DNA from: CBDDLD01 sp965230605
GTDB taxonomy: Bacteria > Bacteroidota > Bacteroidia > Flavobacteriales > Flavobacteriaceae
NCBI GenBank assembly: GCA_965230605.1
Contig: CBDDLD010000004.1
Location: 2,914,001-2,978,000, forward strand
Direction: 5' to 3'
DNA: 64,000 nucleotides
Below the pieces are notes generated by a model. The model was not told where the DNA came from and did not search any database. It saw only the letters and a list, made by a program, of their open reading frames with translations. This document shows, one piece after another, positions 17,464 to 26,807 of the stretch. Position numbers and translations under genes: made by a program. How positions within the stretch are numbered: the first letter of the stretch is position 1; each line of letters begins with the position of its first letter.

Positions 17464-20400
17464 ATGATTATGGCAAAATACAATTTCAAAACATGGAATA
17501 CCATTTTAGGTTGGCTGGTATTTTTAGTTGCAATGATTACCTATGCACTAACCATAGAACCTACGGTAAGTTTTTGGGATGCCGGTGAGTATATTTTAAC
17601 CTCATCAAAATTACAAGTTGGACACCCCCCGGGAGCACCGTTATTCCAGATGATGGGAGCTTTCTTTTCCATTTTTGCTTTAGAACCTTCTCAAATAGGA
17701 ATGATGCTTAATATGATGAGTGCAGCTGCCAGTGCATTTACCATACTATTCATGTTTTGGACCATAACTCTTCTATTAAAAAAATTAGTTGGTTACGATC
17801 AAGATAATGATGGACTAAACAATAAAGCTATTGCAATCTTAGGTAGTGCTGCCGTTGGAAGTTTAGCATTTACATTCACAGACTCATTTTGGTTTAATGC
17901 TGTAGAGACAGAAGTTTATGCTATGGCAACACTAATTATGGCCGTGATGTTCTATTTAGCGCTCCGTTGGGAGCAAGACATGCATAAGCCTAGAGGTAAT
18001 AGGTGGTTAATACTTATCGCTTTTGTTATTGGTTTATCCTTTGGCGTGCACTTTATGGGACTATTGACTATTCCTGCCATAGGATTGATCTATTACTTTA
18101 AGAATTATAAGACCATCACTATACAGAATTTTATTATTGCTAATGTGGCTTCAGCAGCTATTTTATTGTTCATCTTTAAATTACTTCTACCATCAACACT
18201 TAAATTATTTGGCTATATGGAAGTGTTTTTCGTAAACACTTTTGGACTGCCATTTAATTCAGGAACCATCATTACCGGTTTACTTGTTATAGCCTTGTTC
18301 TATTATGGTCTCACTTACACCAGAAAAAAAGGATTAAAGCATGCAAATACATTAGTGCTATGTCTAATGTTCATTTTTATTGGGTTCTCGTCTTGGATGA
18401 TGTTACCTATCAGAGCCAATGCTCATGTTATCATCAATGAAAATGACCCTTCTGATGCTCGAGAGCTTCTAGCCTATTATAATCTGGAGCAGTACCCTGA
18501 AACGCATTTGTTCTATGGCCCACAATTTACTGAGATTTATTCCGGTGCTGATGAAAATAAGCCTTTTGTAGATGATAAAAAGAACTACGAGAAGAACCAT
18601 GAGACGGGCAAGTATGAAGTGATCAATGATTGGAAAAACGCCAAACAAAACTATAACTCAGAACACGCATCAATGCTCCCTAGAATGTGGAGTACAGAAC
18701 ATGCAGAGAACTACATGATGTTTACCGGGCTAATTAACTTTAAAATAAAGCCTGAGTATCAATCTGAGCAACGATTAGTTGCCTTAGTCAATGATTTTAG
18801 AATGCGTGTGGCTAATGGTGAAGTTGATTATGAAGATTATGACCAATTCTTAAGAACCTATGGGCAATCGTATTTAGATATAGAAAAACCATCCTTTGGT
18901 GATAACCTAACCTATATGTTCCAATACCAATTCGGATACATGTACTGGCGTTATTTTATGTGGAATTTTGTTGGTCGTCAAAATGATATCCAAGGGGAAT
19001 ATGATGATTTTAATGGGAACTGGATTTCAGGTATTAATTTAATAGATGAAATGCACCTGGGGATGTCTCAAGATAATTTACCAAGTGATGTGCTAAACAA
19101 CAAAGCAAGAAACACCTATTATTTCTTGCCTTTCATACTAGGACTTATCGGTATTTTCTTTTTGTTTAATAAAGACAAAAAACGTTTTTGGGTGATGTTG
19201 GTATTTTTCCTGCTCACAGGCTTGGCCATACAATTTTACACCAATGTTCGACCTTTTGAGCCTAGAGAACGTGACTATTCTGTAGTTGGGTCGTTTTATG
19301 TGTTTGCCATCATGATCGGTTTTGGAGCCTATGCACTCTATGAGGTCTTTAGTTATAAATTTAAGTCCAAACTACTAGCGCCAATAGTTACTTTAGTTTG
19401 TTTAATAGCTGTGCCAGGTATTCTTGCTGCTAATAATTGGGATGACCATGATAGATCCGGGAAGTACACTGCTAATTCTATGGCAAGAAAGTATTTGGAG
19501 TCTTGTGCGCCTAATGCGATTTTATTTACCATTGGTGATAACGATTCTTTTCCGCTTTGGTACCTTCAAGAAATTGAAGGCGTTAGAACTGATGTCCGCG
19601 TTGTAAATACCAGTTTATTCCAAACAGATTGGTATATCGATCAAATGAAACGAAAAGCTTATGAAAGTGATCCTATTCCATCGCAATTGACACACGAGCA
19701 ATACCGTTATGGAACGCGAGATTATATTATGCGTAGAGAAATTACAAAAGACACAATTCCGATTAAGGATTTTATGGATTTCATTTCTAGTGACAAACCT
19801 TCCACCAAGCTTGAATTTGTTGTAAAACGCCAAGGCGAGGATCCAAGGTATTACCCTAAAAATTTACTTAACTCTAATTATTTCCCTTCTCGATTTATAA
19901 GGGTTCCGGTTAATAAAGCCTCAGTTCTAAAACATAATATTGTTGCTGAAAAGGATGCTGATAAGATCTTACCTTATTTGGATGTAGAAATCACTAATAG
20001 TGCTATCTACAAAAACCGTCTATTAATGTTAGACATTATTGCTAATAATAATTGGGAACGTCCTATTTATTTCTCTGGAGGTGCATTCTCTGAAGAAGAT
20101 TATATCTGGATGAAAGACTATTTACAATTAGATGGACTTTGCTATAAATTAGTTCCGATTAAAACAAAAGTAGACAGAGCTAACCCATTTGATATGGGAC
20201 GTGTAGATTCTGATATTATGTACAATTTGGTGAAATCCTGGGATTGGGGTGGCAGTGGTGAAGACATTTATCATGATACCGAAACCAGAAAAAATGGTAT
20301 TACTTATCGAGGTAATTTAGCCCGGCTTATAGAACAACTCATTAATGAAGACCAGTTAGACAAGGCAGAAGAAATTGCAGATCTTGCCATGGAGAAAATG

Positions 20401-20796
20401 CCAGTGGATGTATTCGGTTACTATACTCTACTAGAGCCTTATATTGATGCTTATTACGAAATAGGAAAACAAGATAAAGGACGACAACTCTACAAGGATG
20501 TTGCTAAAAAGTATCAAGAACGTTTAACCTATTTTAGCACACTAAGTACTGAGAACAAAGAACGGAATATAGAAGAAATTTTCATGGATGTTCAGCGCTA
20601 TAGAGCTTTAGTTGATGTACTTGTTTACCATAAAGATACTGAATTTGCACTAGAGGAAACTAGAAAGTTTAATGGGTATTTAGATCTATTTAATGACTTG
20701 GTTGACGACCCAACACCTCAACCTGATATTTTGGATTTAGACATACTGAATCAAAATAATGGTAGTAGTGACAGCATAGAACCTGAAGAGGATTAG
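17464..20796 (+). CDS. GT117 / DUF2723 multi-spanning membrane protein, putative protein O-mannosyltransferase-like glycosyltransferase
   Basis: Protein of 1110 aa. The N-terminal part (about 1-360) has eight or more membrane helices and the family signature TYALTIEPTVSFWDAGEYI, whose FWDAGE acidic residues resemble the catalytic Asp/Glu of GT-C glycosyltransferases. More helices lie near 550-660, then a soluble C-terminal region with TPR-like helices (about 960-1090). The family is typical of Bacteroidota and annotated GT117; its substrate is not known from the sequence. The start may be the second ATG at 17470. The next gene, a polysaccharide deacetylase, follows after one base, which suggests both act on one cell-surface glycan. 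Confidence 0.88.
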   Translation: MIMAKYNFKTWNTILGWLVFLVAMITYALTIEPTVSFWDAGEYILTSSKLQVGHPPGAPLFQMMGAFFSIFALEPSQIGMMLNMMSAAASAFTILFMFWTITLLLKKLVGYDQDNDGLNNKAIAILGSAAVGSLAFTFTDSFWFNAVETEVYAMATLIMAVMFYLALRWEQDMHKPRGNRWLILIAFVIGLSFGVHFMGLLTIPAIGLIYYFKNYKTITIQNFIIANVASAAILLFIFKLLLPSTLKLFGYMEVFFVNTFGLPFNSGTIITGLLVIALFYYGLTYTRKKGLKHANTLVLCLMFIFIGFSSWMMLPIRANAHVIINENDPSDARELLAYYNLEQYPETHLFYGPQFTEIYSGADENKPFVDDKKNYEKNHETGKYEVINDWKNAKQNYNSEHASMLPRMWSTEHAENYMMFTGLINFKIKPEYQSEQRLVALVNDFRMRVANGEVDYEDYDQFLRTYGQSYLDIEKPSFGDNLTYMFQYQFGYMYWRYFMWNFVGRQNDIQGEYDDFNGNWISGINLIDEMHLGMSQDNLPSDVLNNKARNTYYFLPFILGLIGIFFLFNKDKKRFWVMLVFFLLTGLAIQFYTNVRPFEPRERDYSVVGSFYVFAIMIGFGAYALYEVFSYKFKSKLLAPIVTLVCLIAVPGILAANNWDDHDRSGKYTANSMARKYLESCAPNAILFTIGDNDSFPLWYLQEIEGVRTDVRVVNTSLFQTDWYIDQMKRKAYESDPIPSQLTHEQYRYGTRDYIMRREITKDTIPIKDFMDFISSDKPSTKLEFVVKRQGEDPRYYPKNLLNSNYFPSRFIRVPVNKASVLKHNIVAEKDADKILPYLDVEITNSAIYKNRLLMLDIIANNNWERPIYFSGGAFSEEDYIWMKDYLQLDGLCYKLVPIKTKVDRANPFDMGRVDSDIMYNLVKSWDWGGSGEDIYHDTETRKNGITYRGNLARLIEQLINEDQLDKAEEIADLAMEKMPVDVFGYYTLLEPYIDAYYEIGKQDKGRQLYKDVAKKYQERLTYFSTLSTENKERNIEEIFMDVQRYRALVDVLVYHKDTEFALEETRKFNGYLDLFNDLVDDPTPQPDILDLDILNQNNGSSDSIEPEED

Positions 20797-20797
20797 T

Positions 20798-21424
20798 ATG
20801 AAGATCATTCCTGCTAAAACACCAGGATTCGTTAAATCTCTTTTTCCAAATTTTACTTGGCATATTAAAACACAGGAGAAAGTACTCTACCTGACTTTTG
20901 ATGATGGCCCAACACCTGAAGTTACAGATTGGGTTATAGATACACTCAATAGGTACAATGCTAAAGCTACTTTTTTTTGCATTGGTAATAATGTGGCAAA
21001 GCACCGAAATATCTATTCTAAGATTTTGAATGAAGGGCATTCTACAGGGAATCACACCCACAATCATCTTAAAGGTTGGAAAGTAAAAACTAAAGATTAC
21101 TTAGCTAATGTCGAATTGGCCTCAGAGTTAATTAGCTCTCAACTATTCCGCCCACCATATGGAAAGTTTAAAGCTAAACAAAGCAAACAGCTTATCAAAA
21201 ATGGATATCAGATTGTGATGTGGGATGTATTATCTTTTGATTGGGATTCTAAAACACCACAAGAAGCGTGTCTTAATAATGTGATTGGCACTGCAAAGGA
21301 AGGAAGTATTATTGTGTTTCATGACAGCCATAAGGCATGGGGTAATCTCAGCTATGTATTGCCAAAGGTATTGGACTATTACAGTGAGAAAGGCTATACA
21401 TTTAAGGCATTAGTAGACCTTTAA
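20798..21424 (+). CDS. Polysaccharide deacetylase family protein (NodB homology, CE4)
   Basis: Protein of 208 aa with the complete CE4 motif set: LTFDDGP (motif 1, catalytic base Asp and metal Asp), GNHTHNHL (motif 2, metal His pair), RPPYG (motif 3), and later WDVLSFDWD and IVFHDS (motifs 4 and 5, including the His of motif 5). It should be an active metal-dependent N- or O-deacetylase. There is no clear signal peptide. It starts one base after the GT117 gene, so the two are probably translated together. Its stop overlaps the stop of the convergent thioredoxin-fold gene in a shared TTAA. Confidence 0.93.
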   Translation: MKIIPAKTPGFVKSLFPNFTWHIKTQEKVLYLTFDDGPTPEVTDWVIDTLNRYNAKATFFCIGNNVAKHRNIYSKILNEGHSTGNHTHNHLKGWKVKTKDYLANVELASELISSQLFRPPYGKFKAKQSKQLIKNGYQIVMWDVLSFDWDSKTPQEACLNNVIGTAKEGSIIVFHDSHKAWGNLSYVLPKVLDYYSEKGYTFKALVDL

Positions 21425-21747
21425 ATATACTGCTGTATAATTCCTATTAAGGTATTAGCATCTTGCTCACCGCTATGACGCCATTTCATTTCGCCGTTCT
21501 TGTAGATAATTAATGTGGGTAAACCTTTTACTCTTAGTGCTTCTGCAAGTTCTTTGTTCTTATCAACATCAATCTTAATCACTTTTGCTTTATCACCAAG
21601 CGCAGCAGCTACATCTCTAAGTACAGGATGCATAGCTGTAGACTGTTCATTCCACTCTGTGAAAAAGTCTAATAACACAGGTATATCTACATCTATAAGT
21701 TCCCCAAATTTAGACATCGCATTCGTGTTTTGTGTCAATTGTATCAT
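21421..21747 (-). CDS. Thioredoxin-fold protein lacking the redox cysteines
   Basis: Protein of 108 aa aligning over its full length with thioredoxin: VLLDFFTEW (strand and Trp), IDVDKNKELAEALRVKGLPT with the cis-proline, then IIYKNGEMKWRHSGEQD. The active site WCGPC is replaced by W32-N-E-Q-S36 and the protein has no cysteine at all, so it cannot be a dithiol reductase. It may be a binding or chaperone protein. Met11 is an alternative start that would remove a ten-residue tail unlike thioredoxins. It is convergent with the deacetylase gene, sharing four bases. Confidence 0.9.
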   Translation of the reverse strand: MIQLTQNTNAMSKFGELIDVDIPVLLDFFTEWNEQSTAMHPVLRDVAAALGDKAKVIKIDVDKNKELAEALRVKGLPTLIIYKNGEMKWRHSGEQDANTLIGIIQQYI

Positions 21748-21856
21748 AATAAACCTATAATTTGGTGCATTTTTATGCGTAATTATTTAACCGGTTTACT
21801 CTGATTTACTTAATAAAAGTAAGCAATTTCAAAGTAAATATAACATTTCCTTTTGA

Positions 21857-23092
21857 TTATGAGGCATTTGCTCCTCTTTTCAACTCTATTACAGTTATCT
21901 CTGGCCAAATTCCTACTCGCCCAGGAAATGCTAAATATCCAAATCCTCTGTTGACATTTATATATTGCCCCATTTCTTTATATATACCTGCCCAGTGTTT
22001 ATAACGCCATTTAACAGGGCTCCATTTAAACCATCCCGGGATTTCAATTCCAAATTGCATTCCATGCGTATGACCGCTCAATGTGAGATGATAATGGTAG
22101 TCATCATTGATAACCTCAGCATCCCAATGTGATGGGTCATGACTAAGTAGAATCTTAAAATCATCAGCATTAATCGCAGCGGAAGCTTTCTTTAAATCTC
22201 CTGCTTTCTTAAATCCGCCTTTACCCCAGTTTTCTACACCAACAATGGCTATACGTTCCCCTTCTCTTTCTACATATTGACTTTCATTCAATAATAAATT
22301 AAAGCCAATGTCTTTCTGTAGAGATTTAAGGGCATCAAGATTCTGTACTTTTGCTTCCGGAGATTCCCATCTTACATAATCACCATAGTCGTGATTCCCT
22401 AATACAGAAAACATCCCATCTTTGGCATCTAAACCTTTAAAGATGTCAATATATGGTGTCATTTCCGTTGCCTTATTATTAACCATATCCCCAGTAAATA
22501 ATATGAGGTCACTTTGCTGCTCATTGATAAGGCCAATAGCATATTTTACTTTCTCTATGTTATCAAAACTTCCGGAATGAATGTCACTAATTTGCGTAAT
22601 CTTATAACCATCAAAAGCTTCGGGAAGATCTTCGAAGTGTAATGTGTAATTCAATACTTTAAAATTATACTTCCCCTTGTAAATTCCATATAATATAGAA
22701 GCAAATGGAATAGCAGCTAGGCCTAATGCTATTTGACTGATAAATTTTCTACGTGTCGGAAAGTAATTCCCTTTAGAAGATGTGCCTTCTGTGAAATAAC
22801 GATAGATGGCTTGTGGCACTCTAAAGATATCTTCACCTAACATAAAGAATAAAAGTACCAACTTAGGTACTACCATAGCAATTAGAAATCCGACAGCAAA
22901 GGCATTAGAATGTGAAAACCCGTCACTTCTATTAAATCCATAGAACTGAAAGACAAAATTCCCAAGCACAAAAACGGTAAATGCCCAATAAAGAAGATGC
23001 CACCAGTTGCTTTTTGTAATCGTCTTTAAAGCTTGGAATGCATAAAAGTCAGCAATTCCAATGATGACAATGAATATAATCCAACGAATCAT
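21857..23092 (-). CDS. Membrane-anchored metallophosphoesterase
   Basis: Protein of 411 aa with about four N-terminal membrane helices (1-130) and a calcineurin-like phosphoesterase domain (about 150-400). All metal motifs are present: ISDIHSG (D-x-H), FTGDMVNN (GD), LGNHDYGD (GNHD), LSHDPSHWD and SGHTHGMQFG (GH-x-H). The family includes YkuE-like lipid phosphatases, but the substrate cannot be read from the sequence. It follows the beta-mannosidase gene by 42 bases yet has its own promoter-like element, so it may or may not belong to the glycan operon. Confidence 0.92.
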   Translation of the reverse strand: MIRWIIFIVIIGIADFYAFQALKTITKSNWWHLLYWAFTVFVLGNFVFQFYGFNRSDGFSHSNAFAVGFLIAMVVPKLVLLFFMLGEDIFRVPQAIYRYFTEGTSSKGNYFPTRRKFISQIALGLAAIPFASILYGIYKGKYNFKVLNYTLHFEDLPEAFDGYKITQISDIHSGSFDNIEKVKYAIGLINEQQSDLILFTGDMVNNKATEMTPYIDIFKGLDAKDGMFSVLGNHDYGDYVRWESPEAKVQNLDALKSLQKDIGFNLLLNESQYVEREGERIAIVGVENWGKGGFKKAGDLKKASAAINADDFKILLSHDPSHWDAEVINDDYHYHLTLSGHTHGMQFGIEIPGWFKWSPVKWRYKHWAGIYKEMGQYINVNRGFGYLAFPGRVGIWPEITVIELKRGANAS

Positions 23093-23109
23093 AGCATAAT
23101 TTCTATAAA

Positions 23110-23117
23110 CAAATTTA
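23110..23117 (-). promoter_or_regulatory. Candidate -7 element for the metallophosphoesterase gene (TAAATTTG)
   Basis: The minus strand reads TAAATTTG, an exact match to TAnnTTTG, 17 bases before the ATG at 23092. A TTG -33 element is not evident at the usual spacing. Confidence 0.4.
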
Positions 23118-23134
23118 CTAATATGCCATAGGAG

Positions 23135-25621
23135 TTATCTTATGAAATTGTTAAAGCTTTTGATCTTTATGTCGTTGTTAATAACTAATGCTTCATTGGT
23201 TATAAACTTGATCGTCTTTGCTTTGTTTGGCAGTAGGTCAAAAAAATTATCTGTAAAGTGCCCTTGAAGGTCTGAGTATAGAAACACATCTTTTTGATGT
23301 GTAGTACTCATTAATTCTATAGAAAAACCATGGTCTGTCTTCGTTATCTTTCTTTGAATATCGCCTTGTTCTAGTTTGAGTTTCCTTGGACTAACTAAAT
23401 AGTATAATGCCATTTCATCTTTAAATTGGAATACAACAACAAACTTGTCTTTATTAACTTGAAATGCTCCTAAATTTAGCTCATGTTTAATAGCACTTGA
23501 ATTGGCATCTATTTCTATATACTTTGAATCTTCCCAAACTATACTGCCCTTAAAGTCCATAACTTTAATAGAAAGTATTCCTTCATCCGATTCTAATTTA
23601 TCGTTAATAACGTATGTCTTTAGTATGTTGTTTTTAATTTCTGAAGAGATCAGAATATCATTAAATGAGGCTTTAGCTTTATAATGTAAAGCCTTCCAAT
23701 TCCCCAAAAAGTCGATACTCGACCAGGATACTACCGGCCAACAGTCATTGAGCTGCCAATATAAAGATCCCATATTATAGGGCTTAGCTCTACGGTGCGC
23801 TTCTATGCCCATAGTAATACCTCGAGCTTGTGTTAATTGACTCATATAGATATAATCCTCTGCATCAGTTGGCACCGGATAATCACGTGCCATATATTCA
23901 TGAATCAATTCAGAGCCTCTTACGTGCTTTTGATGATTCTTAAATCCTTCTGATGTAATATCAATACTATCATTAACATTAATGTACTTAATAGCCTCGT
24001 AGCTAGGCATGGATTGAAAACCAAATTCACTCATGAATCTTGGTACATGTGCTTCAAAATGTTCAAAGGGGTAGCCATCGTGCCAAACCCACCAATCATG
24101 TGCATCACCTTCAAACTCATATTTTGGATTACCTCTTCCATAACTTGGAGAACTTTCCCAATAAGGAACATTACCCGACCATTGCTTTACAGTTTTTGGT
24201 AAAATAGAATCAAATACTTTGAGGTAGTTCTTCCATATCTCTTCTTTTTCTTCTTCACTTCTATTTGCTTGCCAACCCCAACGATGCCAACCTTCCGAAC
24301 TCTCATTATTACCACACCAAAGTACAATACTCGAGTGATGATTTAACCGTTTAACATTTTCTACAGCCTCAAGTTCAACATTTTTTAAAAATGCTTCATC
24401 TCCGGGATACATAGCACAAGCAAACATAAAATCTTGCCATATCATGATGCCTTTTTCATCACACAATTCATAAAAAACATCATCTTCATAAATGCCTCCA
24501 CCCCATACTCTAAGCATGTTCATATTAGCATCTACAACATCGTTTAATAGGTTCTCATAATGCTGATCTGACACTTTATTTTGCATACTGTTTTGAGGAA
24601 TATAATTAGCGCCTTTAGCATACACAGGAATACCATTTACTTGAAAATAAAATGATGAGCCTAAAGAGTCTTTCTCTGTGATCAATTTCACTTTTCGAAT
24701 CCCTTTTTTAAATTGAAATGTATCTAGAATGGTACGACCACTTTTGGCTATAACCTTAACATCGTATAAATAGGGATCTCCTATATTATGAGGCCACCAA
24801 AGTTTAGGCTTCATAATCTCTAACTTAGACTCTAGCTGATTGCTAGATGTATAAGAAGTATTCAAAGTATCATTGACATAAATTTCATATTCTAATTCCT
24901 CTTGAGTATCTAGGTCTACATCCATATGCAATGTAAACGAGGCTATAGAATCATTTAATGTTTCTAAATTTAGATCGACATCATTAAATCTAAAACTATC
25001 CCATGCTCTTATTTTTACAGGCCGCCATATGCCCGAAGTATTTATGACCGGTCCCCAATCCCATCCGTACTGAAATTGTGCTTTGCGGGTAAATACACGA
25101 TTACCCTCCGGTAATTCATAAGACAATTTCTCCTTCTCTTTTTCTTCGTGTAGGTTAGTGCTTTCAAATTTTATTTTCATGGTATTCTCTAGCTGCAAAG
25201 CAGCTTTCACATCCACTTGCCATGATCTAAATGCATTGTTGGTCTTTAGAATGAGGCTATCATTTAAGTAAACTTCTGCATAGGTATCTAAGCCTTCAAA
25301 ATCTAATTCTATGTTTGATTTCTCTAGAATATCAGCAGAAACGTTAAAACTGGTTTTATATTCCCAGTCCGTTTCAGATACCCATTGTATATCATTTTCA
25401 TTGGCACCTACAAAAGGATCTTCTATAAGTTGATGGCCTAACAAATCTGAATGAACATTCCCCGGTACTTCTGCAGCATACCAAATAGTATCTTCTACTT
25501 TCTTAAACTGCCACCCGGTATTTAAATCTTGATGTATGGGCACATCTAATTTTGGTTGGCAGCCATTTAATAATATTGCGGCTAAGATATATAGCCCAAT
25601 GGTTTTAAATCTATTATTCAT
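23135..25621 (-). CDS. Glycoside hydrolase family 2 beta-mannosidase, lipoprotein
   Basis: Protein of 828 aa that should hydrolyse terminal beta-D-mannose, such as the Man-beta-1,4-GlcNAc of the N-glycan core. It starts with a lipoprotein signal ending LLNGC. The GH2 sugar-binding and immunoglobulin-like domains cover about 25-300, and the TIM barrel about 300-650. The acid/base Glu is in WCGNNES (about residue 437). The nucleophile Glu is in MSEFGFQSMPS (about 530), the beta-mannosidase form of the motif. A C-terminal beta domain completes the normal family length. It overlaps the PNGase F-like gene by eight bases, so both are in one operon. Confidence 0.93.
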   Translation of the reverse strand: MNNRFKTIGLYILAAILLNGCQPKLDVPIHQDLNTGWQFKKVEDTIWYAAEVPGNVHSDLLGHQLIEDPFVGANENDIQWVSETDWEYKTSFNVSADILEKSNIELDFEGLDTYAEVYLNDSLILKTNNAFRSWQVDVKAALQLENTMKIKFESTNLHEEKEKEKLSYELPEGNRVFTRKAQFQYGWDWGPVINTSGIWRPVKIRAWDSFRFNDVDLNLETLNDSIASFTLHMDVDLDTQEELEYEIYVNDTLNTSYTSSNQLESKLEIMKPKLWWPHNIGDPYLYDVKVIAKSGRTILDTFQFKKGIRKVKLITEKDSLGSSFYFQVNGIPVYAKGANYIPQNSMQNKVSDQHYENLLNDVVDANMNMLRVWGGGIYEDDVFYELCDEKGIMIWQDFMFACAMYPGDEAFLKNVELEAVENVKRLNHHSSIVLWCGNNESSEGWHRWGWQANRSEEEKEEIWKNYLKVFDSILPKTVKQWSGNVPYWESSPSYGRGNPKYEFEGDAHDWWVWHDGYPFEHFEAHVPRFMSEFGFQSMPSYEAIKYINVNDSIDITSEGFKNHQKHVRGSELIHEYMARDYPVPTDAEDYIYMSQLTQARGITMGIEAHRRAKPYNMGSLYWQLNDCWPVVSWSSIDFLGNWKALHYKAKASFNDILISSEIKNNILKTYVINDKLESDEGILSIKVMDFKGSIVWEDSKYIEIDANSSAIKHELNLGAFQVNKDKFVVVFQFKDEMALYYLVSPRKLKLEQGDIQRKITKTDHGFSIELMSTTHQKDVFLYSDLQGHFTDNFFDLLPNKAKTIKFITNEALVINNDIKIKSFNNFIR

Positions 25622-26807
25622 AAACTATATAAGCGGAAACCATCCAATAATTAATCTTATTCCCATCTATAGCTTGTGCTTCAGGAATGGCTATTTTTAG
25701 TGTGTGTGTTCCTTGTTCTAAATTTCCTAAATCAATAACTTCTGGTACTACATCGCTTCCGGGGCACCAATTAGATCGTGATAAATCTGAGGATGCAATC
25801 ATATCATCAGATTCTTCATCTTCCATAAAATCTTTGGCTTTCCATGTTCCGGAAGTAGGGTTAAAACGTCTAAAACTTGCACAATCATCTCGCCATGGCG
25901 TCCATGCTTTTACTCGCCTACCATCAAAATCTATTTGATGTTCTTTCTCAACAAATTCATCACCGCCTGCGTGGCCTCCATGTCCTGTAGTAATAAAATA
26001 CAGTTTCGCATTATTATAGACTTTATCAGCTTCAAATGAAACTTCTAAGGCTTGTTTAGAAAAACTATCATAATAGCCTTGCTCAGCAGCATATTTACTT
26101 GTATTCACTAAAGGGATTACTTCTACTGATTTCTTTTCGTGATTAGGAATATCGCTTTCATCATAATCTAAATTCACTGAAATATTGTAGCCTTCTTTGG
26201 TCCAGGTGTCAATATAAACCCCGATATAAACTTCATCTTCTAAAAGAGGTAATAAGTGTGTAATATCTTGAGACCATGTTACCTCGTCTTCCCAGTGTGG
26301 TATATATGGTGGTTTTCTAGTTTTTACGCGTTCATGATTTGTAAAGTGTCCGACACCAAAAGGCGTCATAAATCTCAGTAATTCAACACTTGGGAAATAA
26401 CTTAAACTATCTTTAGAAAATGGCACTGTTGCTGGATAGGTTTCATTGAGGGTTTTTAAATCGAATTCTTCAGTCTCAAAGTCAATGACATTTAAATTGG
26501 CCGTCTTCGGGATAACAAATAGTGACCCTGATTTATCCCAAGGATCGCCATTAGAAGTCAACGTTACATTAATCGTAACATTTGGTTGTTTTTGATAATT
26601 GGGTAGGTTTACTTTTTTCACCAAGACTCGTCCGGCGTCTAATCGTAAAATAGAGTCATTCAGTTTTGAGGGGTTCTCTTTAAATGCCATGTCAAAGTAT
26701 AAATTAGTATCCTCAAAAACGACTACTGATTTATCTCCTTGTTCTTCTATAGGTTTTGAACACGAGCTTAGTAAGGCTAGAATTATAACTAATAGTTTAT
26801 ATTTCAT
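25614..26807 (-). CDS. PNGase F-like peptide-N-glycosidase, lipoprotein
   Basis: Amidase-type enzyme expected to cut N-glycans from asparagine. The 397 aa begin with a lipoprotein signal ending LLSSC (Cys16). Two eight-stranded jelly-roll domains follow, as in Elizabethkingia PNGase F. From memory of that protein, segments align: GDPWDKSG with the site of catalytic Asp60 (here D91), YIDTWTKEGYNISV with the Glu118 region (here D200, Asp for Glu), GHAGGDEF with the Glu206 region (here E284), and SRSNWCPG with AGWCPG. Two of three key acids are kept and one is conservatively changed. It overlaps cutC by 11 bases and the mannosidase gene by eight. Confidence 0.85.
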   Translation of the reverse strand: MKYKLLVIILALLSSCSKPIEEQGDKSVVVFEDTNLYFDMAFKENPSKLNDSILRLDAGRVLVKKVNLPNYQKQPNVTINVTLTSNGDPWDKSGSLFVIPKTANLNVIDFETEEFDLKTLNETYPATVPFSKDSLSYFPSVELLRFMTPFGVGHFTNHERVKTRKPPYIPHWEDEVTWSQDITHLLPLLEDEVYIGVYIDTWTKEGYNISVNLDYDESDIPNHEKKSVEVIPLVNTSKYAAEQGYYDSFSKQALEVSFEADKVYNNAKLYFITTGHGGHAGGDEFVEKEHQIDFDGRRVKAWTPWRDDCASFRRFNPTSGTWKAKDFMEDEESDDMIASSDLSRSNWCPGSDVVPEVIDLGNLEQGTHTLKIAIPEAQAIDGNKINYWMVSAYIVYE

